Below, one piece after another: positions 26,367-36,161 of a DNA stretch of 64,000 nt. The stretch covers positions 248,001 through 312,000 of the forward strand of contig NZ_BAAAFQ010000004.1 in assembly GCF_039523615.1 (NCBI RefSeq), read 5' to 3'. The translations under genes were made by a program, and so were the position numbers. Each line of letters begins with the position of its first letter. Position 1 is the stretch's first letter. The stretch comes from Psychrosphaera haliotis (GTDB lineage Bacteria; Pseudomonadota; Gammaproteobacteria; Enterobacterales; Alteromonadaceae). The notes beneath the pieces were generated by a model that worked only from the letters and a program-made list of their open reading frames with translations, made no database searches and was not told the origin of the DNA.

Positions 26367-27311
26367 TTAAAGTGTGCTATCTATTATCGCTTGGTGTTCG
26401 TCTAATTGAGCCTTAGTGATTGAGAATACACCCAAACCACCATTCTCAAACTCTATCCAATTAAATGGAACAGTAGGAAGCAACTCAACAAGGTGAACAA
26501 GAGAGTTTCCTACTTCAACAATTAACACACCGTTGTCGGTTAAGTGTTTTGAGGCTTGTTTCAAAATCATACGAGTGAGATCTAAACCATCAGGACCGCT
26601 GCCCAAACCAATCTCAGGTTCATGATGGAATTCTTCGGGCATGTCACCAATATCCTCAAGGTCAACATACGGAGGATTTGAAACGATAAGATCATATTGC
26701 TGATCACCTAATCCAGAAAATACGTCAGACAATAAAGGCACCACTCTATCTGATACACCTAAACGATGAATATTTTCGTCTGCTATTGCAAGTGCTTCCG
26801 GACTAATATCCGCAGCATCAACATACGCTTCTTCAAACGCATAAGCACAAGCGATTGCAATGCAACCTGAGCCAGTACATAAATCTAAAATGGAGTCTGG
26901 CGTAAAGTCGATAACCGTTGAAAATTGCTGTTTAATTAACTCACCAATAGGAGAACGAGGAACAAGTACGTTTTCGTCAACGTAGAACGGCAAATCAACA
27001 AAATAGGCTTGGTTTGTTAAATAAGCTGCAGGCTTTTTAGTTTCAATTCTAGCTACTACTACTTCAACAATTCGTTGTCGTTCAGAATGTGTTAGCTTAG
27101 ATGCCAACACTTCCGCATTTAATAGTGGACCGATATTCAAACCCCAAGATACTAAAGAAAAAGCTTCATCCCAAGGATTGTCCGTTCCGTGCCCATAATA
27201 AATATCAGATTCGTTAAAACGACTAACTGCCCAACGCAAAAGATCGTTGGCCGTGGAAAGTTCATTGATGGCTTCTTCAGCTAGTAAAGACAACGTTGGT
27301 TGTTCAGTCAT
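26367..27311 (-). CDS. prmB: 50S ribosomal protein L3 N5-glutamine methyltransferase
   Basis: 314 residues. SAM-binding motif LDLCTGSGCIAIACA and the catalytic NPPY (IVSNPPYVDLEDIGDMP) identify a HemK-type glutamine methyltransferase; the N-terminal half (YYGHGTDNPWDEAFSLV) and position beside aroC identify PrmB over PrmC. Divergent from smrB, as in E. coli. Confidence 0.94.
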   Translation of the reverse strand: MTEQPTLSLLAEEAINELSTANDLLRWAVSRFNESDIYYGHGTDNPWDEAFSLVSWGLNIGPLLNAEVLASKLTHSERQRIVEVVVARIETKKPAAYLTNQAYFVDLPFYVDENVLVPRSPIGELIKQQFSTVIDFTPDSILDLCTGSGCIAIACAYAFEEAYVDAADISPEALAIADENIHRLGVSDRVVPLLSDVFSGLGDQQYDLIVSNPPYVDLEDIGDMPEEFHHEPEIGLGSGPDGLDLTRMILKQASKHLTDNGVLIVEVGNSLVHLVELLPTVPFNWIEFENGGLGVFSITKAQLDEHQAIIDSTL

Positions 27312-27397
27312 TTATTTAAACCTAATAATTAGTGGTCGTTAAGATTTCAGTATTTTACAATAGACGGTCAAGGGTGCGCCATTAGGAAATGAGTTTC

Positions 27398-28015
27398 ATG
27401 TCAAAAAAAGTAACTTTTCAGTCAATGTTAGAGCAAGACCAACAAAACTCCGAGCAAACAGAGGTTGATTTTGCTGCTGAGATGAAAGGGATTAAGCCTT
27501 TAACACAAGACAAACTTCATTTTCGTCACAATACCAACAAGCGAGCCCAAGATAAACAGCAAAGCGAACAACGCCGCAATAAATTAGTTGTTAACGATCA
27601 AGCAAAGTCAGCGCAACGATTTCAATTCTCAGACGAATACGAACCTTTTATTGATGACTCGCAAACCTTAAGTTTTGTTAGAGAAGGTTACCCAAGTTAC
27701 CTTACAAAAGTTCTTAGACGAGGTGATGTGGCTCCCGAGCTAATTCTTGATTTGCACGGGTACACTAAACAACAAGCTCAAAAAGACATCGCGGATTTAG
27801 TCATTGACTGCATGAAACAGCATATTCCATGTGCGTGCATCGTACACGGTGTGAGCGGTGGTATATTAAAACGTAAAGTGCCACATTATTTAATGCAACA
27901 CCCAGATGTGCTTGCCTTTCATCAGGCGCCTTTGGAATGGGGCGGACAAGGTGCAGTGGTATTAATTATTAATTTAGGTGAAGAACTCACCCATCTTCTT
28001 GGTCGTGATCTTTAA
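27398..28015 (+). CDS. smrB: Smr-domain endonuclease SmrB
   Basis: About 205 residues from the second ATG (27398), chosen because AGGA at 27384-27387 is correctly spaced for it and too close to the ATG at 27389. The Smr domain shows LDLHGYTKQQAQKDI, IVHGVSGGILKRKVPHYL and the C-terminal WGGQGAVVLIIN. SmrB cleaves mRNA between collided ribosomes for rescue. Located divergently from prmB. Confidence 0.93.
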   Translation: MSKKVTFQSMLEQDQQNSEQTEVDFAAEMKGIKPLTQDKLHFRHNTNKRAQDKQQSEQRRNKLVVNDQAKSAQRFQFSDEYEPFIDDSQTLSFVREGYPSYLTKVLRRGDVAPELILDLHGYTKQQAQKDIADLVIDCMKQHIPCACIVHGVSGGILKRKVPHYLMQHPDVLAFHQAPLEWGGQGAVVLIINLGEELTHLLGRDL

Positions 28016-28054
28016 TTCTCAATCACACTATCAGTCATAGTCACCAGCATTAAG

Positions 28055-28537
28055 CTAGAGCAATATTTGTTCAGGGGAAATAAGCGTATCAAGCTGCCCG
28101 TTCCACTTCTCCAAATTAATTTGCAGCTTAGCGACAGCAGCGGTGGCCATTATTGGCGTATAGCCGGACAGCTCACCAATCAAATAACTTACTAGCGGCA
28201 TGTGAGAAACGCAAAGAATATGCTGATCTGTTTTGTTATTCGACTGTGCATAAGCAAGCAACTCATCTATTGCAGTAGAAGCAATGCCAGAAGGAATAAA
28301 TTGGTTAGATGTGATGACATTAGTCGCTTTATTTTGACTTAGGATAATTTCTTTAGTTTGTTGAGCTCGTATATACGGACTTGCAACCACAGTATCAAAA
28401 TCAGACACCTGAGTGCTTAACCAACGCGCAGTTTTATTCGCCTCTTGCTTACCTAATTCAGTTAATTGACGTTCTTCATCATTTACCTGAACCGCTTCGG
28501 CTTCGCCATGACGCACTACATAAAGGAAAATCGGCAT
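28055..28537 (-). CDS. sixA: Phosphohistidine phosphatase SixA
   Basis: About 160 residues, histidine-phosphatase superfamily, with the RHG motif in LYVVRHGEAE and a second catalytic His in LCVSHMPLVSYL. In E. coli SixA acts on phosphohistidine in PtsN/ArcB relays. The ATG at complement 28535-28537 is preferred to the GTG two codons earlier. Lies convergent with smrB. Confidence 0.9.
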   Translation of the reverse strand: MPIFLYVVRHGEAEAVQVNDEERQLTELGKQEANKTARWLSTQVSDFDTVVASPYIRAQQTKEIILSQNKATNVITSNQFIPSGIASTAIDELLAYAQSNNKTDQHILCVSHMPLVSYLIGELSGYTPIMATAAVAKLQINLEKWNGQLDTLISPEQILL

Positions 28538-28748
28538 AACCACTCTCTAAAATGATAGCTCTAAATGAGCTTTACATATATAAGGATAAGACTACGATAG
28601 TTTAGTTCTAATTTGAAACTTAATCTTTATAATTTGGGTCCTTAGATCAAATAAGTTCGATTTTTACCAAAAACAAGCTAGGATAAACAGACGGACGGTT
28701 GTAATAATTGGTTAAGGATATCAAGCATCTAACACTACAAGGCATTTA

Positions 28749-31445
28749 ATGAAAAAAAGTCCTAATGATAACAAGAATTATCAATCTGTTACTCTAGATA
28801 ATGGTATTCGACTGGTTTTTGTTGAGGATTCAGCTTGTAGTAAAAGTGCCTGTTCATTAGTGGTCAATACAGGTAGTTTTGATGATCCCAAAGACCGACC
28901 TGGCTTCGCTCATTTTATTGAACACCTGCTATTTAACGGCAATCAGAAATACCCTTCCTCTAATGAATTGAGTAACTTTATCAGTAAACATGGTGGCCAA
29001 AGTAATGCCTGGACAGCAACAGAGCACAGCTGTTTCTTTTTTGATATTAACCATGATCAGTTTTTAAGCGGGCTTGATTACTTTGCGCATTTATTTATAA
29101 ATCCGTTATTTAACGATGAGGCGATTGATCGAGAACAAGAAGCCATTCATGCTGAATATAAATTAAAGTTAAGAGACGATAGCCGTCGTATTCAGCAAGT
29201 CCATAAAGAAACGTGCAATGCTAAACACCCTTTCAGCAAATTTGCCGTAGGCAATCGACAAACACTTTCAGACTTGCCTAACAGGCCAGTGAAGAATGAA
29301 ATAATAGACTTTTGGGAAAAACACTATCAAGCACAATACATGACTGTATGTATTGTCTCTAACACAACTGAACACTTTGATACTGCAAAGTCGTTATTTT
29401 CTGAGTTAAGTACATCTAATCCACTTAGGGCGAAGCCTGCTATTACCAAACCTTTATATACTAAAAAGGACTTAGGTAAATTCATCTGCATAAGACCCGT
29501 TAAAGAGCTTCATAAGCTTAATCTAACTTTTGCACTCCCAGCTATTAATCAATTATACAAACATAAGATGGTTAGTTTTATTGCGCATATAATAGGAGAT
29601 GAAGGCACCGGTTCTTTGTATGAAAGCCTTAAAGGACAAGGTTTAATTAACGGACTATCGGCGGGTAACGGCATTTCAGGCCAAAACTTCAAAGACTTCA
29701 ATGTCTCAATTGAATTGACGGAGTTAGGTGAGAGTCGACTAGATCTCATCATGACTCAACTATTTAGCTTCATCAATTTTATGAAGACTCACGTTCCACC
29801 TGAATACCTTTATACCGAACAGCAAAAGATGGCTCAAATTAGCTTTGAATTCCAAGAGTCAATCAAGGCGATTAAGCTCTCAAATCAAATTGCTTTGAAC
29901 ATGCAACATTATGAACCTGAAGATATCCTTTTTGGTGATTATAGGATGGATGGTTTTGAGCACGCTCATTGGAATCAAATTTTTAGCTTCTTCGAGCCGG
30001 AAAACATGAGGATTACCTTGGTTAGTCAGAATATATCGACAGACCGTGAGGCTCATTGGTACCACACTCTATATTCAGTTCAGGATATTGATAAAGCCGT
30101 AATTAATGAATTAAAAGTTATTCAACCTAATGAGGGATCATTTGCTTACCCTAGCCCCAACCCTTATTTAGAAAAAGAAATAAAAATAGAACACAAAGAC
30201 TTCCACGCAACTACCCCAATTTGTTTAGACAAAGAGCATGGATGGCAATTTTGGTTCAAACAAGACTTACGTTACATGGTGCCTAAAGGTAACATTTACG
30301 TTGGCTTTGACCTTCCAAATGGTGTTGACTCAAACTCAAACCAAGCGCTGATGAGGTTATTCTGCGAGCTGTTTATGGATAAAATGGCCGATGTTCATTA
30401 TCAATCCGAAATGGCTGGCCTGCATTACAATGTTTATGCTCATGCAGCTGGTATCACTATGTACACGTCAGGCTTAAGCCCAAACCAGCCAGAGTTAATT
30501 TACACATTAGTCAAAAGCTTATTTACCATTTCGCCTACCCGTAGTCGCTTTGAAGAAGTAAAAAGACAGTTGGTTAAGCATTGGCGAAATTCAGATTCAA
30601 ATAAACCTATAAGCCAACTTTTCAGTTTATTAAATTCGCACCTTATTCCATCAACTGGAACGTCTCAGGAGTTAGCAGACGAACTTGAGCACATCTCAGT
30701 GGAGAACTTCCGTTTATTCGCCGAAACGTTATTTGATAGTGTTTATGTTGAGTCTTTAGTTTATGGCAACTGGAGTACCACTCAAGCCACGGCTATTAAT
30801 GAAAACCTCAAACAGTTACTTTCACAAAGTACTCGAGTTTCCGAATTGCCAAGAGTAATTAAGTCTCTTGATGATATTGGTGTAGTAGAACTAGCTAAAA
30901 AGGTAGAGCACCAAGATTCAGCGGCCTTGCTATATTTGCAAGGTATGACGGTTTCTTCTTCACAAGATAATGAAATTGAAAAAGCCTACTTCATTTTGGC
31001 CAGCCAAATATTAGCTCCGTACGCTTTTAATAGACTGCGCACCGAAAAACAATTGGGTTATATGGTGGGTAGCGGCTACATGCCCTTAAACAATGTCCCT
31101 GGTTTAGCGGTTTACGTTCAATCTCACGACTTTGATAGCAAACATCTCACAGAAGAGTTAAACAATTGCTTACAATTTTTTAACGCAGAGTTAGATGAAC
31201 TGCCAACGGAAGATTTTGATAGGCACAAGGCTGCTGTCATTATGCAATATAAAGAAAAACCAACAAATTTAGCGCAACAAAGCCAACAACTTTGGGTTTC
31301 TATTGGTAATAAAGATTACCAGTTTAATCAAAGAGATATGATTGTAAATGAGTTGCAATTACTTACTAAACGCGAGTTAGCTTCTTGGTATGCTAGCCTC
31401 TTTACACCATTATTAAACAAAGGCATTGTCGTTAACAGTCGCTAG
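28749..31445 (+). CDS. M16 family zinc metallopeptidase (insulinase/pitrilysin-like)
   Basis: 898 residues. The inverted zinc motif HxxEH is present (H55-F-I-E58-H59), with the third ligand Glu in the REQEAIHAEYKLK stretch about 75 residues on. Four M16 half-domains fill the length, including the C-terminal LRTEKQLGYMVGSGYMP, typical of pitrilysin and insulinase. No signal peptide is evident, so unlike E. coli Ptr it may stay in the cytoplasm. It degrades peptides by family inference. Somewhat shorter than E. coli pitrilysin (about 960). Confidence 0.9.
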   Translation: MKKSPNDNKNYQSVTLDNGIRLVFVEDSACSKSACSLVVNTGSFDDPKDRPGFAHFIEHLLFNGNQKYPSSNELSNFISKHGGQSNAWTATEHSCFFFDINHDQFLSGLDYFAHLFINPLFNDEAIDREQEAIHAEYKLKLRDDSRRIQQVHKETCNAKHPFSKFAVGNRQTLSDLPNRPVKNEIIDFWEKHYQAQYMTVCIVSNTTEHFDTAKSLFSELSTSNPLRAKPAITKPLYTKKDLGKFICIRPVKELHKLNLTFALPAINQLYKHKMVSFIAHIIGDEGTGSLYESLKGQGLINGLSAGNGISGQNFKDFNVSIELTELGESRLDLIMTQLFSFINFMKTHVPPEYLYTEQQKMAQISFEFQESIKAIKLSNQIALNMQHYEPEDILFGDYRMDGFEHAHWNQIFSFFEPENMRITLVSQNISTDREAHWYHTLYSVQDIDKAVINELKVIQPNEGSFAYPSPNPYLEKEIKIEHKDFHATTPICLDKEHGWQFWFKQDLRYMVPKGNIYVGFDLPNGVDSNSNQALMRLFCELFMDKMADVHYQSEMAGLHYNVYAHAAGITMYTSGLSPNQPELIYTLVKSLFTISPTRSRFEEVKRQLVKHWRNSDSNKPISQLFSLLNSHLIPSTGTSQELADELEHISVENFRLFAETLFDSVYVESLVYGNWSTTQATAINENLKQLLSQSTRVSELPRVIKSLDDIGVVELAKKVEHQDSAALLYLQGMTVSSSQDNEIEKAYFILASQILAPYAFNRLRTEKQLGYMVGSGYMPLNNVPGLAVYVQSHDFDSKHLTEELNNCLQFFNAELDELPTEDFDRHKAAVIMQYKEKPTNLAQQSQQLWVSIGNKDYQFNQRDMIVNELQLLTKRELASWYASLFTPLLNKGIVVNSR

Positions 31446-31531
31446 ATATTTATTTGTTTTTATACTTTGACACTATGTTTTTCATTAGTTATCTTGGCAG
31501 TGCATTCCAATTGTAGTATTTAAGAATTTTT

Positions 31532-33799
31532 GTGTGCCTTAAAAATAATAAAAATAAATTACTGTCGTTACTAATTGTATCCTTTGTAAGCTTGCCCGCT
31601 AGTGCTGGTTTGGTTATTCCTAAAGGCGTACCTGAACAAGATATTCAGGGCGGCACTTTATTGATCATCATTTTGTCTATTCTATGTCTTATACTTCTCG
31701 GTATTGCAACCTACGGTATGGTGCGCTTTAAGCGATATCAAAGAGCCATGCTTAATAGTGACCAAAGGTTAAACTTTTCACTCTGGGCCAGTGGCGACGA
31801 GATGTGGGATTGGCATATCAATGAAGGCAAACTATTTAGAACTAATTCTCGCGGTACCTACCCTCTTTCCAATGTGAACCCAAATGTCTTCCCTCCTAAT
31901 AAACAATACATTCATCCTGGCGATATAGAGCGCGTTAGAACCAAATTGGCTAATCACATTAGTGGAAATACCGACGCTTTTGAATGTGTATATCGTTTAC
32001 GAGACAAAGAAGGCTGGCGTTGGGTTTTAGACAAAGGCCGCATAGTAATTAGAAGTGACAGAGGAAAACCGGTGAGAATGACCGGTATTTTCAAGGATAT
32101 TCAAAAGCTTAAAACAGCAGAGTCGGAACTAGAGATCTTCGCTAAAAGCATAGAAAACATCTCAGAAGGCGTAATAATACTAGACCCACAACTTAACGTT
32201 GTTCATGTAAATCCAGGTTACAGTAAAATAACCGGTTACTTGCCTGAGGAAGTTTTAGGAGAGAAGCTACACCTAACTAGTTTAAGCTCCACTCTAATAC
32301 ATGAAATAAAGCGTGATGTAGATTCACACGGCAGTTGGCGAGGCGATATTACGGGCCAAAACAAAGATAATTCAATGTTTTTAGCTTATATTACCGCTAA
32401 CTGCATTCGCGACAAAGACGGTAAAATAAGTAACTACGTTGCAATCGTTTCTGATACGACACGAAGAAAAACCGCTGAAGCAAAACTTCTTAAACTAGCA
32501 AGTACCGATTCTCTAACAAAACTGCCAAACAGGAATGTGTTTTTCTCTAATTTACAAACTTGTGTAGATAAAAAAGTTCCAACCGCAGTGCTTGTATTCG
32601 ACTTAGACGACTTCAAAAAAATCAATGACTCTTTAGGTCACCAGCTTGGCGACATACTCCTTATTGAAATAGCTAAACGAATTAAGCCTATTACTAACAA
32701 TCTAAACACTTTATACAGGCTCGGCGGTGATGAATTCGCACTTATCATGGAAAAAACAAATGATATTTCTGCCGTCACCGCAGCTGCAAAACAAATACTA
32801 AAAAAACTGTCAACACCATTTAGAATTGATAAACATGAGTTTGTTGTAGCGGGTAGTATAGGTATTGTTTTATACCCTGATGACGGCAAACAGCCAGAGA
32901 CGCTATTACGGAATGCCGATACGGCCATGTATCACGCTAAAGAAGGCGGTAATAGATACTTATTCTTTAGCGAAGATATGAATAAAAAAGCGGTAAAACG
33001 TCTACAAGTTGAAAACCTCATCCGTCTGGGCCTTAAAGAAGATTACTTCCAAGTTTACTATCAACCTAAGATGAGCTTTTCCGACGGTACATTAAATGGA
33101 ATGGAAGCTCTAGTTCGCTTTATCACTCCTAAAAACGGATTGGTGAGCCCAGGTACATTCATCCCAATAGCTGAAGAAACAGGTCAGATTGTTGAAATTG
33201 GTGATTTAGTTCTTAGGAAAGCTTGTATCGATATGAAGCGCTGGCTAGATGAAGGTATTATCAGAGGTCGTGTTGCCGTCAACTTATCCGCCAGACAATT
33301 TAACCTTCCTGACCTAATGCAAAGAATTGATCGTATTTTGCACGAGACCGAATTAGACCCTCACCACTTGGAGCTTGAGATTACTGAAGGCACGGTAATG
33401 AATAATGCCAAGCACGCTATCGAAACTATGCATCAAATAAGAGATAGAGGCATACACTTGGCCATGGATGACTTTGGAACAGGATATTCAAGTCTTTCTT
33501 ATCTACGTAAGTTCCCTTTAAACACGCTTAAAATAGACAAAGCATTTGTTGATGATGCAGATTCTGACTTTGGTAAAGCGATGATTGATACTATTGTTAC
33601 TATCGCTCGAAACTTAGGTTTGTCAACGGTAGCGGAAGGTGTGGAAACCAATGAACAAAAAGCGTTCATGACAGAAATGGAATGTGACGTGCTACAGGGT
33701 TACCTGTACTCTAAACCTTTGTCGGCAGTTGAGTTTAGTCAGTTTGCTATGATGGACAAAATGACCACCGCTAAACTACCTTATGAAGAAACTGCGTAG
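31532..33799 (+). CDS. PAS-GGDEF-EAL membrane protein
   Basis: 755 residues from a GTG start. Signal peptide (ending PASAG), a short periplasmic stretch, membrane helix (about 40-62), two PAS domains (about 75-185 with WRWVLDKGRI; about 200-315 with GVIILDPQLNVVHVNPGYSKITGY), GGDEF (YRLGGDEFAL near 397) and EAL (EALVRF near 523, LEITEGTVM, DDFGTGYSSLSYL, AEGVETNEQ). Both catalytic signatures are intact. In the GGDEF domain no RxxD inhibitory site is evident. Monocistronic between an M16 peptidase and a convergent small gene. Confidence 0.9.
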   Translation: MCLKNNKNKLLSLLIVSFVSLPASAGLVIPKGVPEQDIQGGTLLIIILSILCLILLGIATYGMVRFKRYQRAMLNSDQRLNFSLWASGDEMWDWHINEGKLFRTNSRGTYPLSNVNPNVFPPNKQYIHPGDIERVRTKLANHISGNTDAFECVYRLRDKEGWRWVLDKGRIVIRSDRGKPVRMTGIFKDIQKLKTAESELEIFAKSIENISEGVIILDPQLNVVHVNPGYSKITGYLPEEVLGEKLHLTSLSSTLIHEIKRDVDSHGSWRGDITGQNKDNSMFLAYITANCIRDKDGKISNYVAIVSDTTRRKTAEAKLLKLASTDSLTKLPNRNVFFSNLQTCVDKKVPTAVLVFDLDDFKKINDSLGHQLGDILLIEIAKRIKPITNNLNTLYRLGGDEFALIMEKTNDISAVTAAAKQILKKLSTPFRIDKHEFVVAGSIGIVLYPDDGKQPETLLRNADTAMYHAKEGGNRYLFFSEDMNKKAVKRLQVENLIRLGLKEDYFQVYYQPKMSFSDGTLNGMEALVRFITPKNGLVSPGTFIPIAEETGQIVEIGDLVLRKACIDMKRWLDEGIIRGRVAVNLSARQFNLPDLMQRIDRILHETELDPHHLELEITEGTVMNNAKHAIETMHQIRDRGIHLAMDDFGTGYSSLSYLRKFPLNTLKIDKAFVDDADSDFGKAMIDTIVTIARNLGLSTVAEGVETNEQKAFMTEMECDVLQGYLYSKPLSAVEFSQFAMMDKMTTAKLPYEETA

Positions 33800-33813
33800 A
33801 TAGACTAAACATT

Positions 33814-33848
33814 AAAAAGAGGCAGAACACAGTTAGATTTGCCTCTTT
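33814..33848. terminator. Hairpin between convergent genes
   Basis: AAAGAGGCA (33816-33824) pairs with TGCCTCTTT (33840-33848), 15-base loop. On the minus strand it is not followed by a strong T-run, and on the plus strand only a short one. It serves the PAS-GGDEF-EAL gene and possibly the opposing small gene. Confidence 0.6.
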
Positions 33849-33857
33849 ACCAAGATA

Positions 33858-34061
33858 CTACGCTCTTAAAAAGACAACACCAGACCCGCTTTGCTTTCGC
33901 AACAGCATTTGTTTTTTTACATTCAGCATAGGCCAAACCATAGGTCCAAAAACTAACCCACTAAAAAACCAACGCTTTTTCCCTAAACCGTTTTTCATTG
34001 CTTCTATAGATAGAAAACAAGCAGATAGAATTGAAACGATAGCGACAACAAAATACAACAT
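33858..34061 (-). CDS. Small membrane protein of unknown function
   Basis: 67 residues from the ATG at complement 34059-34061, which has GAGGTG 4-5 bases upstream; the longer frame to 34103 lacks this support. Two hydrophobic segments (MLYFVVAIVSILSACFLSI, then WFFSGLVFGPMVWPML) are joined by a basic loop (GLGKKR), and the C-terminus is basic. Not recognised. Confidence 0.6.
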   Translation of the reverse strand: MLYFVVAIVSILSACFLSIEAMKNGLGKKRWFFSGLVFGPMVWPMLNVKKQMLLRKQSGSGVVFLRA

Positions 34062-34169
34062 ACGCACCTCGGCAAGGGAATTAAGGGCGCGTATATTACA
34101 CAAAAAAAGCTCAAATATCGACCAGTTTTTTTTAACTCATATAAAAACCGTTTAAAAGGCTATTTAAAA

Positions 34170-34757
34170 CTATTTAAAAACTACGTCCTTTGTTGTTCTT
34201 GTATAGGTTCTTCCTTCCTCTTTAGTCCACTCTCCATTCTTTAAATAGGAGGTAGCAACCGTCATTGAGTCGCCATTTAACGTTGAGGTTGATTTAACCT
34301 GAGTTATTCCTTGGCTTGTACTGCTTTCGCCGGTCACATTTTCATATGCAACAAAGGTGTTCTTGTCGGTAAATTCCATCCAGCCAGAGGTAAAAAAGTC
34401 TGCCGTCGTAAAATAATAAAACTCCAATCTATTTGATTTATTATTCCAATAAATAATCGACTCGCCACCATACATTCCATCATTAATTGAGTGAGTAGTT
34501 TTTAGGCCTTTTCCGTTTAATACTTTTTCAAATAAAGTAACGTCTGTAACACTAGGTTGGCCCTTCTCAACTGAAAAGTTTGCAGTCCACCCACCTAAAT
34601 AATCTTCAAACTTAGCTAAATGCTTATTAAAACTTTGCTGGCCAGCATGAATAACTTTAGTCACCGAATCACCTTCATCATTGTTTGTTGTAGCAATAGA
34701 GGTTAAAGGTGTTAAGACGAGTGTAGTAAACAGAATTAATGAGTAATTTAACTTCAT
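34170..34757 (-). CDS. Secreted protein, DUF1579-like
   Basis: 195 residues with a signal peptide (MKLNYSLILFTTLVLTPLTSIA). The mature part begins with a helix, then a beta-rich fold with FEDYLGGWTANFSVEK, LNGKGLKTTHSIND and RLEFYYFTTADFFTSGW, reminiscent of the DUF1579/lipocalin-like group, in which a protein of this size reports conversion of a small ligand. Function unknown. Divergent from the solute-binding protein gene downstream. Confidence 0.6.
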   Translation of the reverse strand: MKLNYSLILFTTLVLTPLTSIATTNNDEGDSVTKVIHAGQQSFNKHLAKFEDYLGGWTANFSVEKGQPSVTDVTLFEKVLNGKGLKTTHSINDGMYGGESIIYWNNKSNRLEFYYFTTADFFTSGWMEFTDKNTFVAYENVTGESSTSQGITQVKSTSTLNGDSMTVATSYLKNGEWTKEEGRTYTRTTKDVVFK

Positions 34758-34868
34758 GTTGGTACCTTACTTTCTCTTGATTTAGAATTTATTATTCGAG
34801 ATGATGCCATCATATATCGATACGGAATAAGTATCTAGCACCCAAATTTAACTACAGCGAAGTACCTC

Positions 34869-35693
34869 ATGTCCATATTGACGTTTCTGAAAGCTTATTT
34901 TAAACCTACATTGATTTTGACAATTTTCTCCACTTTAATCCTTAGCTTTATTGTCAATGCAAAACCTACTGAAAAATCAAATTTTAACACTCATGAGAGT
35001 ACAGAAAGCCGTCAAATGGAAACAACTATAGACGTTATAGTCGGTCTAGCAAAACCGCCTTATGTTATCTCTGAGAGCGATACAGGGTTTGAATTAGAAG
35101 TAATTACTACTGTTTTAAATAAAATGGATACTTCACCTAGGTTTATTTATGCACCTTTGGGTAGAAGCCTAAAGCTACTAGATCAAGGTATGGGAGAGGC
35201 ACTTCTGACTATTAATGAATATATTGTTCCTAATAGTAAAATCCGGAGTAATCCATATATAACCTATCAAAATGTTGCCATTTCACTACGATCAAGTGGC
35301 ATTAACATAGATAAAATAGAAGACCTTGAGAAAAACAGTGTTGCTTCTTTTCAATTTGCTCACAAATATTTAGGGCCTATCTTTGCAACTGCGACAAAAA
35401 ATAACGCTAATTACATAGAGATCCCAAATCAATTTCAGCAAGTCGAAATGCTATTAGAAAAGAGGATAGAAGTGATAGTGATGGATATTAATATATTTAA
35501 TTATATTTTTACTCAGCTCAAAATGGGTAATAAAGCACAGCCAGAGCTATCAGTGCACAAGGTATTCCCTGAAAACCCTTATTCAATGGCGTTTAAAGAT
35601 GAAACTAAAGTCCAAACGTTTAATACAAAATTAACCGAATTTCTCCAATCTCCGGAATACCAATCGTTGAAACAAAAATATAAGATATTTTAA
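34869..35693 (+). CDS. Periplasmic solute-binding protein, SBP_bac_3-like
   Basis: 274 residues. A membrane/signal segment (about 12-30) precedes a spacer and a periplasmic binding fold: IVGLAKPPYVISESDTGFELEVI at the first lobe, YAPLGRSLKLLDQGMGEALLT, and a second lobe ending EFLQSPEYQSLKQKYKIF. Third orphan of this type in the window; no permease is near. Ligand unknown. Confidence 0.72.
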   Translation: MSILTFLKAYFKPTLILTIFSTLILSFIVNAKPTEKSNFNTHESTESRQMETTIDVIVGLAKPPYVISESDTGFELEVITTVLNKMDTSPRFIYAPLGRSLKLLDQGMGEALLTINEYIVPNSKIRSNPYITYQNVAISLRSSGINIDKIEDLEKNSVASFQFAHKYLGPIFATATKNNANYIEIPNQFQQVEMLLEKRIEVIVMDINIFNYIFTQLKMGNKAQPELSVHKVFPENPYSMAFKDETKVQTFNTKLTEFLQSPEYQSLKQKYKIF

Positions 35694-35703
35694 CCACAAA
35701 AAA

Positions 35704-35718
35704 AGCCCTTTCGGGCTC
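35704..35718 (+). terminator. Short GC-rich hairpin after the solute-binding gene
   Basis: AGCCC-TTTC-GGGCT with an A-run before it; a T-poor tail on the plus strand, but on the minus strand the A-run becomes a T-run after GGGCT, so it could equally terminate minus-strand transcription. Confidence 0.6.
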
Positions 35719-35762
35719 TAATGTTAAGTACTCAGCTTTATTTCTTTTGTTTAAGTGGGATC

Positions 35763-36092
35763 TTAGAAAAAGCTTTGCTGGTGAACTCTTACAAATAGTG
35801 GAGTTCCAACTTTAGAGTAATCTACTTTATATTCTTTACCATTTAAACACTGAACAAACAGCAGTGTTTTAGGCTCACCAAATACGTCTGGACTGGAAAT
35901 GTTCACCACTTCGCAATAAGCATCTTTTGCTTCTCGTCTATTTCGAGGTACTTCGCCGTTGTGTTCAATTACGCCATTTTGGGTAACTTTAACTACTGGG
36001 TGCTCGATATCGTTAACAAGCAATAAATCAAGTTTTCTAACTTTATGGATGATGGTGTTTCGTCCACTTCTAATGTATGCAGCATCTGTCAT
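35763..36092 (-). CDS. Hypothetical protein
   Basis: 109 residues, soluble, no signal peptide, beta-rich. Conserved-looking elements are VRKLDLLLVNDIEHPVVKV and GEPKTLLFVQCLNGKEYKVDY. A single Cys pair is far apart and not motif-like. Not recognised. Reads toward the hairpin at 35704. Confidence 0.6.
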   Translation of the reverse strand: MTDAAYIRSGRNTIIHKVRKLDLLLVNDIEHPVVKVTQNGVIEHNGEVPRNRREAKDAYCEVVNISSPDVFGEPKTLLFVQCLNGKEYKVDYSKVGTPLFVRVHQQSFF

Positions 36093-36161
36093 AATGGTGT
36101 TCTACCAAAAAATTCAAGGGAAATATTACTAACTGAACCTTAGCCTTTTGATCCAAATTGA